Shown: positions 16,749 to 25,164, counted from the stretch's first letter. The stretch is 64,000 bases of DNA from Candidatus Fimadaptatus faecigallinarum (GCA_018714445.1 DVNK01000038.1:23193-87192), one strand, 5' to 3'. Program-made: numbers and translations. Notes: generated by a model from the sequence alone, not told the origin.

Positions 16749-18167
16749 ATGCGCAGTTCGAACCGTCCCAACGTGCTGCTGATACTGACCGACGACCAGC
16801 GCTTTGACACTATCCACGCGCTGGGCAATCCCGACATAATCACTCCCAACATGGACTGGCTGGCCGCGCGCGGCGCGGCGTTCACTCAGGCGCACATACC
16901 CGGCGGCTCCAGCGGCGCGGTGTGCATGCCCAGCCGCGCGATGATACACAGCGGCCGCCGGCTCTACGACCTGTGCGGCGAGGGCGGCACGATACCGCCC
17001 GAACACACGACGCTGGGCGAGGCGCTGCGCCGGCCCGACGCAAACGGACAGAGCTACTACTGCTTCGGCACCGGCAAGTGGCACAACGGCCCGCCGGCAT
17101 TCACGCGCAGCTTTGACGCCGGCGACAACATATTCTTTGGCGGCATGTGGGATCACTGGAACGTGCCGACCTGCCGCTACGACCCCACCGGCGAGTACGA
17201 CAACGAGATCAACTTCGTGGGCAACTTCTGGCAGTCCAACGCGATAACCCGCGTGCACTGCGACAAGTTCAATCCGGGCGTACACTCGAGCGAGCTGCTG
17301 ACGCAGACCACGCTGGACGCACTGGACGATCTGCCTGCGGACAAGCCGTTTTTCATATACACGGCGTACCTGGCGCCGCATGACCCGCGCACTATGCCGC
17401 GCCGGTTCGAGCAGATGTACGACCCCGCGCGCATCGCGCTGCCGCCCAACTTCCGCGCCGAGCACTTTGACTACGGCGTGCACTCGATCCGCGACGAGGT
17501 GCTGGCCGCATACCCGCGCAACGAATCCGAAGTGCGCCGCCACATCGCCCAGTACTACGCGATGATAACCCATCTGGACGATCAGATAGGCCGCATAATA
17601 GACGCGCTGCGCACAAAGGGCCTGCTGGACGACACGATAATAATACTGGCCGGCGACAACGGCCTGGCCTGCGGCGAGCACGGGCTGATGGGCAAGCAGA
17701 GCCTGTACGAACACAGCGCGCGCGTGCCGCTGCTCATCAGCGGCCCCGGCATACCGTCCGGGTTGCGCATAGACAATTACGTTTATCTGATGGACATCTA
17801 TCCCACGCTATGCGAGCTGCTGGGCATTGAGTTGCCCCCGAGCGTGCAGGGCGTGAGCTTCGCGCCGATGCTGCGCGACCCGACTTACGTCACGCGCCCC
17901 GAGCTGTACATGATGTACTGCGAGCTGATTCGCGCGGTGCAGGACGACCGGTTCAAGCTGATTGAGTACCGCAACGGCCCCTGCGGCCCCCGCCGCCAGC
18001 TGTTCGATCTGAAGTCCGACCCCTGGGAGACCCGCGACCTTTACGGCCAGTACGGCTATCGGCAGGTCGTGCAACGCCTGCTCGCACTGCGCGAGCGGCA
18101 GCGCGCCATATGGGAACACGACGGCCAGCAGAGCCGCATGTTCTGGCAGGGCGCTGCGGCGGATTGA
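16749..18167 (+). CDS. Cys-type sulfatase (alkaline phosphatase superfamily)
   Basis: A 472-residue sulfatase. The N-terminal metal site is LLILTDDQRFD (Asp15, Asp16). The formylglycine motif is CMPSR, with Cys59 to be oxidised by an anaerobic maturase encoded elsewhere. GDNGLACGEHGLMGKQSLYEHS supplies further active-site ligands. No signal peptide, so it is probably cytoplasmic and acts on imported sulfated sugars or small esters. The start at 16749 has AGGGAGG 6 bases upstream; an earlier in-frame ATG at 16686 lacks one. It follows serine dehydratase by 73 bases. Its last codons are duplicated beyond the stop. Confidence 0.92.
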   Translation: MRSSNRPNVLLILTDDQRFDTIHALGNPDIITPNMDWLAARGAAFTQAHIPGGSSGAVCMPSRAMIHSGRRLYDLCGEGGTIPPEHTTLGEALRRPDANGQSYYCFGTGKWHNGPPAFTRSFDAGDNIFFGGMWDHWNVPTCRYDPTGEYDNEINFVGNFWQSNAITRVHCDKFNPGVHSSELLTQTTLDALDDLPADKPFFIYTAYLAPHDPRTMPRRFEQMYDPARIALPPNFRAEHFDYGVHSIRDEVLAAYPRNESEVRRHIAQYYAMITHLDDQIGRIIDALRTKGLLDDTIIILAGDNGLACGEHGLMGKQSLYEHSARVPLLISGPGIPSGLRIDNYVYLMDIYPTLCELLGIELPPSVQGVSFAPMLRDPTYVTRPELYMMYCELIRAVQDDRFKLIEYRNGPCGPRRQLFDLKSDPWETRDLYGQYGYRQVVQRLLALRERQRAIWEHDGQQSRMFWQGAAAD

Positions 18168-18310
18168 GTCCGACTGCGGATTGCGTGCGATGGCAAGCGC
18201 GGCAGCGTCGAGCAGCCGTTCGATCTGAAGGTCGACCCCTGGGCGACCCGCAACGTATACGGCCAGCACGGCTATCGGCAGGTCGTGCAAAGCCTGCTCG
18301 CACTGCATTA
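17985..18310 (+). repeat. Duplicated 3' end of the sulfatase gene
   Basis: The coding stretch from about 17990 to 18100 (QLFDLKSDPWETRDLYG..YRQVVQ) recurs 216 bases later at about 18206-18310 as a diverged copy that still reads QPFDLKVDPWATRNVYG and ends in a TAG. The first copy is in the gene, the second is untranslated relic. The 216-base offset equals 72 codons. This is a second example of the 3'-end duplication seen at the GNAT gene. Confidence 0.93.
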
Positions 18311-18466
18311 GCCGGCAATTCATTCCCACGAACTGGCACAGTCGCGCCGTCAGCGCGCTCCTGCGATACACGTTATGAACTTCATAAGGCCGTCCACAGC
18401 GCAAAACGCAGTCAATAGCGAATAGCGCCTTTTGTGGGCGAATCCATAGCTCGTATGAATAACATC

Positions 18467-18503
18467 AAGCCCGGCGCTCCGCTAACAGGCGAGCGCCGGG
18501 CTT
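18467..18503. terminator. Convergent terminator, 13-bp stem
   Basis: AAGCCCGGCGCTC (18467-18479) pairs perfectly with GAGCGCCGGGCTT (18491-18503) across an 11-base loop. It lies between the convergent sulfatase and HelD genes. U-tracts are short on both sides (GGTTGTATATT on the plus strand). Confidence 0.7.
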
Positions 18504-18534
18504 GGTTGTATATTCATGTCTATTTGATTTTATG

Positions 18535-18705
18535 GGCATGCGCCGCGTCTATGATCGTCCACTGTGTTTATGGGAGTCCGCCGTGTTCATGGGCACCACC
18601 GCGTTTATGCGCGTCCGCAGTATATATGAGCATGCGCCGTGTCTCTGAACATCCACCGCGTTTATGCGCGTCCGGCGTGTTCATGGGCATACACCATGTC
18701 TATAA
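18535..18705. repeat. Degenerate 21-24 bp tandem array
   Basis: Repeats of GCCGTGTTCATGGGCAT and GCGTTTATGCGCGTCC-like units run up to the stop of the HelD gene. Units are more diverged than in neighbouring arrays. Confidence 0.7.
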
Positions 18706-20943
18706 ACATCCGCCATGCTCATCGGCCGGCGCATCCGTCTGCGCCACAGCCTCCCGCAGCAGCGGCGTAAGCTCGCCGCTGTACAGCACCGCCAGCTCGT
18801 GCAAGGGGCGCGTCAGGCACACGTACAGCAGCCGTCCGTCCAGCGGCGCGTCCGCGAAGCACTGCTCGCCCGCGTCGGCCATTATCACGCAGTCAAACTC
18901 CAGGCCCTTTACGCAGGTCGCCGCCGCCACTACCACGCCGCCGGCATACTCGCCGTCGCCCGCGTTGAGCAGCTTTGCGCCCAGCGCGTCCGGCAGGCGC
19001 TTGAGCAGCTGCTTGAGCGCCTTGACGTCGCGGCCGATTATCGCTATCGTGCCATAGCCCGCATCCAGATAGCCCTGCGTCAGCTCGGCTATCCGCCTGG
19101 CCTGACCCGCCGCCGTGTCGAACCGCTCGAACTGCGGCGCATTGCCATGCCTGAGCACCGGCCGCGCCTCGACCTGCCCCGGCACCGGTTGCGCCCGCGC
19201 CACGCAGTTGGCCGTGTTCATTATCTCGACGGTGTTGCGGTAGCTGGTTACCAGGTTGTGGCGCGTCACGTCGCCGCCGAACACGCCCTGCGCTACCTCG
19301 TCCCAGTCGGCTATGCCCCGGTACGCGTGCACGCCCTGCATCAGGTCGCCCACTATCGTGAACGAGTCGTTGCCGGTCAGCCGCTTGAGCAGCATGAACT
19401 CCATTGGCGAGAAGTCCTGCGCCTCGTCTATGACCAGGTGGCGTATGTCCAGCCGCTTGAGCGCGAACATCCGCGCCGCTATCACGCACAGCGGCGCTAT
19501 GTCCTCGCTCTCGACCGAGCGCGCAGTGGCATGCTGGAGCGTGTACTCGCCCGCCTCGCCGCCCTGCCTGCGCCAGAACTCGCGATAGGCATCCAGCGCG
19601 CTGAGCTTGGGGAAGCTCGCCAGCACGCCCTTTACGAATTCGTTCACGCCGGTGTGCGCGTGCTTTATCTGCGCGTCGCGCTGGTCAAACAGCTTGCGCA
19701 TCTTGGCACGGCGCGCCTCGCCGTCCGGCATCGTCCGGCACAGCTTGTCCACCTTTCGGTCGCACATATCCATCAGGTAGTTTTCGACCTCGTCGACCGC
19801 CGCGCGCACCTGCTGCTTGAGCAGCTTGCCGAACTCGGTCAGCCGCCGCTCCAGCGGGAACGGCTTGCAGTCCTCCATAAAGAACTTGTACACCTGCTCC
19901 GGCGTCAGTATCGTCGCCGGGCCGTAGACCACCGCCGCATGCGTGGCGAACGCGCGCTCGTAGTCGTCCATGAATGCGTCGAGCTGCCGGAGCGTGTCCA
20001 GCGAGCCCTTGCGCCGGAGCACCCGGTTGAGCCGCGCGCGCGCGTCCTCGTCCAACTCCAGCAGTTCGCCCAGCCGGTCGGTCGCGTCCACGCGCGGCAG
20101 CTTCTTGCCCAGCAGTCCCCCTATCAGCAGCGGGAACGTGGTCTGTACGACCCGGTCCACGCCCAGATCCGGCAGTACTCCCGATATGTAGTCCAGAAAC
20201 AGCGGGCTGGGCGCAAGTATCATCATCTGCTCGGGACTCATGCGGTCCTGGTACGCGTAGAGCAGATACGCTATGCGATGCAACGCTATGGTGGTCTTGC
20301 CCGAGCCGGCGACGCCCTGCACTATCAGCGGCCGGTCGGGCTTGTGGCGGATGACGAAGTTCTGTTCGGCCTGTATCGTGGTGACGATCTCGCGCAGCCG
20401 GTCCGCGCCCACCGTGCCCAGCACCGATTGCAGGTACGCGTCCTGCGACACCACGTCGGTGTCGAATATCGTCAGGAGTTGGCCGTCCTCTATGCCGAAC
20501 TGGCGCTTGAGCAGCAGTTCGCCCTCTATCGTGCCGTCGGGCGCGGTGTAGCGCATCGGCCCCAGCTGCCCCGAATAGTACAGGTTCGCCACCGGCGAGC
20601 GCCAGTCCACGACCTCTATGTCCAGCGATTCGCGCCGCGTCACGCCGTACTTGCCTATGTAGTACGTGTCGGTGTACTTGTGCCGGCGCGGCCGGAAGTC
20701 CACGCGCGTAAAGTACGGCTTGCGCGCTGCCAGGCGCAGGTTGTTCAGCGCCATCTCGTCGCGCGCGTACATCATCTCGCGCAATGGCACTCCGTCGGGA
20801 TCGTACTTGCGCGCCTCTATCAGCTTTGCGTAGTCGTCCTTCAGCGCGGCGTCGGCCAGCGCGGTCTCCTGGGTTATTACGTTCAGCGTGTGGTTCAGGT
20901 GGTCGAGTTCGAGTTGGGTATCGGGATGTGCTATCGCGGCCAT
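18700..20943 (-). CDS. helD: HelD-like UvrD-family helicase
   Basis: A 747-residue superfamily-1 helicase of the HelD class, which in Gram-positives binds RNA polymerase and releases stalled complexes. Walker A is GVAGSGKTT (about 214-222) and Walker B/DEXX is VIDEAQDFSP. The SYRNTVEI and GLEFDCVI motifs belong to the C-terminal motor domain. The N-terminal coiled helical arm (TQLELDHLNHTL to ALKDDYAKLIEAR) is typical of HelD. The AAAGGAGG site is 7 bases before the ATG. It has a strong promoter and a G/C-rich leader hairpin. Confidence 0.9.
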   Translation of the reverse strand: MAAIAHPDTQLELDHLNHTLNVITQETALADAALKDDYAKLIEARKYDPDGVPLREMMYARDEMALNNLRLAARKPYFTRVDFRPRRHKYTDTYYIGKYGVTRRESLDIEVVDWRSPVANLYYSGQLGPMRYTAPDGTIEGELLLKRQFGIEDGQLLTIFDTDVVSQDAYLQSVLGTVGADRLREIVTTIQAEQNFVIRHKPDRPLIVQGVAGSGKTTIALHRIAYLLYAYQDRMSPEQMMILAPSPLFLDYISGVLPDLGVDRVVQTTFPLLIGGLLGKKLPRVDATDRLGELLELDEDARARLNRVLRRKGSLDTLRQLDAFMDDYERAFATHAAVVYGPATILTPEQVYKFFMEDCKPFPLERRLTEFGKLLKQQVRAAVDEVENYLMDMCDRKVDKLCRTMPDGEARRAKMRKLFDQRDAQIKHAHTGVNEFVKGVLASFPKLSALDAYREFWRRQGGEAGEYTLQHATARSVESEDIAPLCVIAARMFALKRLDIRHLVIDEAQDFSPMEFMLLKRLTGNDSFTIVGDLMQGVHAYRGIADWDEVAQGVFGGDVTRHNLVTSYRNTVEIMNTANCVARAQPVPGQVEARPVLRHGNAPQFERFDTAAGQARRIAELTQGYLDAGYGTIAIIGRDVKALKQLLKRLPDALGAKLLNAGDGEYAGGVVVAAATCVKGLEFDCVIMADAGEQCFADAPLDGRLLYVCLTRPLHELAVLYSGELTPLLREAVAQTDAPADEHGGCL

Positions 20944-21027
20944 AGACGCCTCCTTTGCGCGGTCGTATGTGTATAAGAAGCAATAAGCGCCGGGCCTGGA
21001 CGAGTGCCCGGCTCGGCGCGGATGTCT

Positions 21028-21056
21028 ATTTTAACACATGTACGAGGCGTTGTCAA
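21028..21056 (-). promoter_or_regulatory. Extended promoter of helD
   Basis: Minus strand: -35 TTGACA (21051-21056), 17-base spacer, -10 TAAAAT (21028-21033) preceded by TGT. The roughly 75-base leader contains a hairpin (20987-21019) followed by TTATTGCTT. Confidence 0.8.
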
Positions 21057-21208
21057 TCGCTGGCAGCGTGCCTTGCGGGCATGTTTTCAAGTTTTACATG
21101 CGGCAGGGGCCTGAGCGGCCCGCGCGCTCCCAACTTGAGCCATGACCCATGTGTCTGTTTACTTTTCTGCGGGGCCTGCGCTGCGGACAGTTCGCGCCGT
21201 GCGCCGGT

Positions 21209-22120
21209 TCAGAACTCGTCGCGCCAGCGCACCGTCATGCGTTCGCCGTCGAACTCTATCGGCAGTATGCTGTAACCCGAGTGGCGCAGGTCATTGGGCT
21301 GCCAGTGATCCAGCATCAGGTACGGCTGGCCGTCGGCCTCGAATATCCAGGTGCTCTGGCCGTGGAAGGTATTGCGGCTGTCGGGGCCTTCGGCGGGGTC
21401 GTCGATAAGCTTCATGCCGGTGGACAGGCGCGGCGTGGTGGCGTACAGCATGCTGTTGGGCGCCCAGCCGGTGCAGCCCGACGTCACGCAGTAGTACAGC
21501 CCGTCATGCCAGATCAGCGCCGGCGCCTCGCGCTCCTGATCGGCCATGTGCGCATAGCACACCCCGGTAAAGCCGGTGCACTCGGCGTTCAGCTCGGACA
21601 CGTACATGGTCTTGTTCCAGTCGCCGCTGTGCACCAGGTAGACCCGGCCGTCGTTCGGATCGGTGAACAGCGTCATGTCGCGGCAGTCGCGCCGGTTGGG
21701 CAGGAACGCGCCCAGCAGTTCAAACGGCCCCTCGGGCATGTCGGATATCGCGCAGCCCGCATGCGCGAACGTGTAATCCGCGCTGTCCGAGTGAAACCAC
21801 ATCACGTACTTGCCGGTCAGCGCGCTGCGCACCACCTTGGGCCGCTCCATGACCCGGCCCGGATGCAGCGGCGACGCCGGATCGCCCGGCTGCGCCGCCA
21901 GCGCCAGCCCCTCGTAATGCCAGGTGTGCAGGTCGCGGCTCGAATAGCAGCTCACGCCCACCACGTCCACGCGCGACAGCTGGCGTCCGTCCACGCGCAC
22001 GTTGTCGGCGTCCTTGTTTTCGCCGTACCAGTACCACCTGTCGCCGAATCGGGTTATCATGCCGCCGTGGGCCTGTATCAGGTTGCCCGCGTCGTCCAGC
22101 CAGCATTGACCATTCTTCAT
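21209..22120 (-). CDS. Glycoside hydrolase family 43-like enzyme
   Basis: A 303-residue five-bladed propeller type enzyme. The N-terminal QAHGGMITRFGDRWYWYGENK is characteristic of GH43 members related to exo-beta-1,3-galactanases and similar exo-enzymes. RNTFHGQSTWIFEADGQPYLMLDHWQ matches the C-terminal blade. I cannot fix the substrate. No signal peptide. AAGGAGG precedes the ATG, and the gene follows the ABC-2 exporter ATPase by only 15 bases, so it is probably co-transcribed with it, an unusual combination. Confidence 0.85.
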   Translation of the reverse strand: MKNGQCWLDDAGNLIQAHGGMITRFGDRWYWYGENKDADNVRVDGRQLSRVDVVGVSCYSSRDLHTWHYEGLALAAQPGDPASPLHPGRVMERPKVVRSALTGKYVMWFHSDSADYTFAHAGCAISDMPEGPFELLGAFLPNRRDCRDMTLFTDPNDGRVYLVHSGDWNKTMYVSELNAECTGFTGVCYAHMADQEREAPALIWHDGLYYCVTSGCTGWAPNSMLYATTPRLSTGMKLIDDPAEGPDSRNTFHGQSTWIFEADGQPYLMLDHWQPNDLRHSGYSILPIEFDGERMTVRWRDEF

Positions 22121-22135
22121 ATGAGCATCCTCCTT

Positions 22136-23155
22136 TTATTTTGTCGCGTCGTGCGGCGCGCCGCTCCACTGAGCGTACAGCCGCGCTATTACGTCCTCTA
22201 TCGGGGCGCGGGCGCTCTCTATGTCGTCCACGTCCTGACGGCTCAGCGCGCTCATTATGCTGCGCATGTCGGTCGCCTGCGTGTCGACCTCGAACGTGTG
22301 GCGCTCGCCCTCGCTGGACACGAGTTGCGCGCCCGGCAGCTCGGGGCATGTGCGCGCAGTCACGGTGATGCGCCTTAGCTGGCCCGACTGCGCCAGCGCC
22401 TCAAACGCGCCGTCAAACGCTATGCGCCCCCGGTTTATCATGACCACGCGCCGCGCCATGCGCATCAGATCGTCCATGTCGTGCGACGTGACCAGTATCG
22501 TCGCGCCGCGCTCGGAGTTGAGCATGTGCAGCACGTCTATCATGCGCTGTTTGCTGAGCACGTCCAGCCCCAGCGTGGGCTCGTCCAACAGTATCAGTTC
22601 CGGATCGTGCAGCAACAGCATCGCCAGATCCGCGCGCATCCGCTGGCCCAGCGACAGCTCGCGCGCAAATGTATGCAGCACCGGCTCCAGTTCCAGCTCG
22701 CGCACCGCGAGCTTCAGCATCCGGTCATACGTTTCATCGGGTATGTCCCACACGGCCTTTTTCCACTCAAAGCTCGATATCACCGGGTGATCCCACCACA
22801 GCTCGGTGCGCCCGCCGAACAGCACGCCCGTGTGCCGCATCAGCTCCACCCGCTGCCCCAGCGGGTCCATGCCAAGCGCGCGTACCTCGCCCGCGTCGGG
22901 CTTGAGCATGCCGCACAGCAGCTTGAACGTCGTAGACTTGCCCGCGCCGTTGGGCCCGGCGTACGCCACGAACTCGCCGCGCGCGATGCGCATGCTCACG
23001 CCGTCCAGCGCGCGCACGCTGCGGTATTCCGGATGCGTGAACTGCCGCCACAGGTTGCCCGTGCCGCGCTGGCGCTGGCTGAACTGCTTGCTCACACCGC
23101 TGAGCTCAACAGCGATGGCCAATCGACTTGTATCGGCTCGATCCGACTTTGACAT
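22136..23155 (-). CDS. ABC-2 type exporter, ATP-binding protein
   Basis: A 339-residue ATPase. Walker A is GPNGAGKST, signature ELSLGQRMRADLAMLLLHDP, Walker B LILLDEPTLGLD, and switch VTSHDMDD. The extended N-terminal region with HPEYRSVRALDGVSMRIARGEF fits the NatA-like / viologen-exporter group. It overlaps the upstream permease by 50 bases if the ATG at 23155 is used (AAAGGGGG about 10 bases upstream). An internal TTG would shorten the overlap. With two DUF990-type permeases it forms an exporter. Confidence 0.92.
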   Translation of the reverse strand: MSKSDRADTSRLAIAVELSGVSKQFSQRQRGTGNLWRQFTHPEYRSVRALDGVSMRIARGEFVAYAGPNGAGKSTTFKLLCGMLKPDAGEVRALGMDPLGQRVELMRHTGVLFGGRTELWWDHPVISSFEWKKAVWDIPDETYDRMLKLAVRELELEPVLHTFARELSLGQRMRADLAMLLLHDPELILLDEPTLGLDVLSKQRMIDVLHMLNSERGATILVTSHDMDDLMRMARRVVMINRGRIAFDGAFEALAQSGQLRRITVTARTCPELPGAQLVSSEGERHTFEVDTQATDMRSIMSALSRQDVDDIESARAPIEDVIARLYAQWSGAPHDATK

Positions 23156-24026
23156 AGTGCCTCAGCCCCCTTTCAAACGCCAGCGCGGCCAGCGTGCACG
23201 CGCTCGCAGCAACCGCTACCGGCAGCAACAGCCCCGGCATCAGCGGCACCTTGCCCAGTATTATCAGCGCCGGAAACCACCCCAGCAGCCCCGCCGGCAA
23301 CACGCTCAGCAGCGCCGCCTGCACCAGTATCCCCACGCCGCCCAGCGGAAACCGCGACAGCGCGCCCAGCGAATCCATCATGACCGTGGATATCTCCTCG
23401 CACGACACCGGCCGGTAAAACGCCGTCGCCGATATCAGATAGCTCATGCCCAGCATTATCGCCACCGCACACACCAACAGCAATGCCATGGCCGGCCACG
23501 CCCACCATGCCAGCGTGCCGCCCAGCCGGCTCAGCGCCCAGCCCGTTATGCCCAGCCCGCAGATCAGCGGCCCCGAATACGTAAACGGCGCAAATCCCTC
23601 GGTGCCCAGCTGCATAGGCAGCGCCAGCGGCTGTATCATCATGTGGTCGAGCTGCGAGCGGCCTATCCGGCGCGATATGTTCGATATGTTGAAGTTGCCG
23701 AAGAATATCGAAAACAGCCCGTTGCCCATCGTGACAAACCCCAGCATGAACAGCGTCTCGGCCTCGCTCAGTCCGCCCACGCCCCCAAACCGCACCGCCA
23801 GCAGCAGCACCGACGACACCGACGACGCCATCGACAGTATGTCCGACAGCATGCATATCACGCACGAGCGCGTGTCCTGCGTCAGCCAGTTCAGGTCCAT
23901 GCGCGCGTACAGCCGCATCAGCTCCCGATAGCGCCTGAACATGGCCCGATGATCGGCTGTGCGGCGCGTGAGCGCATTGGCCCGCGCCGGTCGACGCGCC
24001 CGGGCCATGTCATGTCTATCCGCCAT
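23106..24026 (-). CDS. ABC-2 type exporter permease (second)
   Basis: A 306-residue membrane protein with about six hydrophobic segments and the family motifs FVTMGNGLFSIFFGN and GRSQLDHMMIQPLALPMQ, resembling DUF990/ABC-2 family permeases. The basic N-terminus precedes the first membrane segment. It begins 11 bases inside the end of the preceding permease gene, so translation is coupled. Confidence 0.87.
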   Translation of the reverse strand: MADRHDMARARRPARANALTRRTADHRAMFRRYRELMRLYARMDLNWLTQDTRSCVICMLSDILSMASSVSSVLLLAVRFGGVGGLSEAETLFMLGFVTMGNGLFSIFFGNFNISNISRRIGRSQLDHMMIQPLALPMQLGTEGFAPFTYSGPLICGLGITGWALSRLGGTLAWWAWPAMALLLVCAVAIMLGMSYLISATAFYRPVSCEEISTVMMDSLGALSRFPLGGVGILVQAALLSVLPAGLLGWFPALIILGKVPLMPGLLLPVAVAASACTLAALAFERGLRHYVKVGSSRYKSIGHRC

Positions 24027-24792
24027 ACGACACCATCCTCTCCTGCGAGCGCCTGAAGCACACGCACGCCAGCGGCCAGAGCACTATGTTCCACACGATC
24101 TGCATCGCAATAATCATCGCCGTATCGCCGATACCGGTGTACACCGCCAGCGCGCCGCCGGCCAGCGTGCCCAGCGGCGTGTACGTCAGCACGTCGCCCA
24201 GCCCCCACGGCAACAGCGCAAACGGTATCACCGCACCGGTCAGCAGCGCCGTGAGCGCCGCGCGTATGCTGTGCACGGTCCAGCTCAGGTTGCGCATCCG
24301 TATCAGCAGGCACGCAAACAGGTAGTCCACCGCAAATCCCTCCGACACGGTCAGCACGAGCGCCACCGCCGCCCAGGGCGACGCAGGCATAACGCGTATG
24401 CCTATCAGCGGCGCGATCAGCACCGCGGGCAGCCCAAACAACATCAGCGGCTGCACCCACAGCCCCACGGTGTGCAGCGTAAGCTGCGTGAACACGCCCA
24501 TCGGCCGCATGAAGTTGCTCAGTATCACGCCCTCGTGCAGCCAGCTCGACGCCGGCGTGCGCACGTCCAGCAGCGGCTCCAGCACCACGCCCATGTAGGT
24601 GTACGTCAGCACCGCCTCCAGCGTCATGCCGCCGGTGTCCACGCCCCGCGCGAACAGTTCCCGCCATATGTATATCATCGCCACCAGCCGTATCAGCCTG
24701 AGCAGGTAGTTGCCCAGCATGTTGGCCAGTCCAAACGAATCGTGTGTGCGCGCCGACATGACCGCCGTCGCGCCGTATTTTGCAAGTTTCAT
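24016..24792 (-). CDS. ABC-2 type exporter permease (first)
   Basis: A 258-residue permease, first structural gene of the exporter operon. About six hydrophobic segments; family features are ANMLGNYLLRLIRLVAMIYIWRELF and NFMRPMGVFTQL. The start at 24792 has GGGAGG 5 bases upstream. It lies 83 bases beyond a terminator and has no obvious promoter of its own, so expression depends on read-through from the leader transcript. Confidence 0.88.
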   Translation of the reverse strand: MKLAKYGATAVMSARTHDSFGLANMLGNYLLRLIRLVAMIYIWRELFARGVDTGGMTLEAVLTYTYMGVVLEPLLDVRTPASSWLHEGVILSNFMRPMGVFTQLTLHTVGLWVQPLMLFGLPAVLIAPLIGIRVMPASPWAAVALVLTVSEGFAVDYLFACLLIRMRNLSWTVHSIRAALTALLTGAVIPFALLPWGLGDVLTYTPLGTLAGGALAVYTGIGDTAMIIAMQIVWNIVLWPLACVCFRRSQERMVSYGG

Positions 24793-24874
24793 ATTTCCTC
24801 CCATTCCGGCCGCGCGGCGGCCTCATATGTGCTGCGCACATGCGCAGCGCCGCGCGCCCGGCCGTTTTTGCGCA

Positions 24875-24904
24875 AACAAAAAAGGCGGACATCTCGTCCG
24901 CCTT
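24875..24904 (-). terminator. Intrinsic terminator (attenuator) before the ABC exporter operon
   Basis: On the minus strand AAGGCGGAC pairs with GTCCGCCTT across a five-base loop and is followed by six T residues. It lies 17 bases after the leader ORF stop and 83 bases before the first permease, in the same direction. Confidence 0.95.
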
Positions 24905-24948
24905 GAAGCATACGTCGCCTGTCAGCGCGGCGCTCCTGCGGACGAAAT
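24891..24948 (-). promoter_or_regulatory. Antiterminator pairing in the exporter leader
   Basis: Read as RNA, AUUUCGUCCGC (from 24948-24938, within codons 39-43 of the leader ORF) can pair along its full 11 bases, with one G-U, with GCGGACGAGAU (from 24901-24891), which is the 5' arm and loop of the terminator. The two structures are mutually exclusive. A ribosome reaching the leader stop would cover part of the first arm and allow termination, while a ribosome stalled earlier would favour read-through. Confidence 0.75.
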
Positions 24949-25065
24949 GGGCATAGCTATCCCGTAAACAGCCTTATCCGCCGAAAAACCGCATATGTCG
25001 ACCAGCACCGTGGCCATCCGCACACACGCTGCGCCCACGAGTATGTCGCGTCCGTACTCTGCCAT
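24922..25065 (-). CDS. 47-residue leader peptide of the ABC exporter operon
   Basis: ATG at 25065, TGA at 24922-24924, 47 codons. AAAGGAG (25075-25081) lies 9 bases upstream, ideal spacing. The protein (MAEYGRDILVGAACVRMATV...) has two cysteines and no recognised family. It is flanked by a perfect promoter and by a terminator 17 bases after its stop, and it points into the ABC-2 exporter operon. By analogy with bmrB of Bacillus subtilis I infer a regulatory leader peptide; it could alternatively be a functional small protein, or the RNA itself could be the sensor. Confidence 0.7.
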   Translation of the reverse strand: MAEYGRDILVGAACVRMATVLVDICGFSADKAVYGIAMPISSAGAPR

Positions 25066-25097
25066 GCTGCCGGTCTCCTTTACAATCATTTGCCGAA

Positions 25098-25126
25098 ATT
25101 ATATCATGCGCCCAGTGCTTTGTCAA
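25098..25126 (-). promoter_or_regulatory. Perfect consensus promoter of the exporter leader
   Basis: Minus strand: TTGACA (25121-25126), 17-base spacer, TATAAT (25098-25103), preceded by TGA so it is also an extended -10. It starts a leader RNA of about 215 bases up to the attenuator. Confidence 0.92.
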
Positions 25127-25164
25127 GCCGGTTTCATTGGCGCACGGCGGGCACGAGCTACTCA

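Noticed and set aside
24922..25126. 6S RNA, SRP RNA, tmRNA or RNase P RNA as the 215-base leader transcript
   Set aside because: I see none of their conserved cores (for example the SRP GGAAG/GCAGC tetraloop region), and a well-placed ORF with a ribosome site explains it better.
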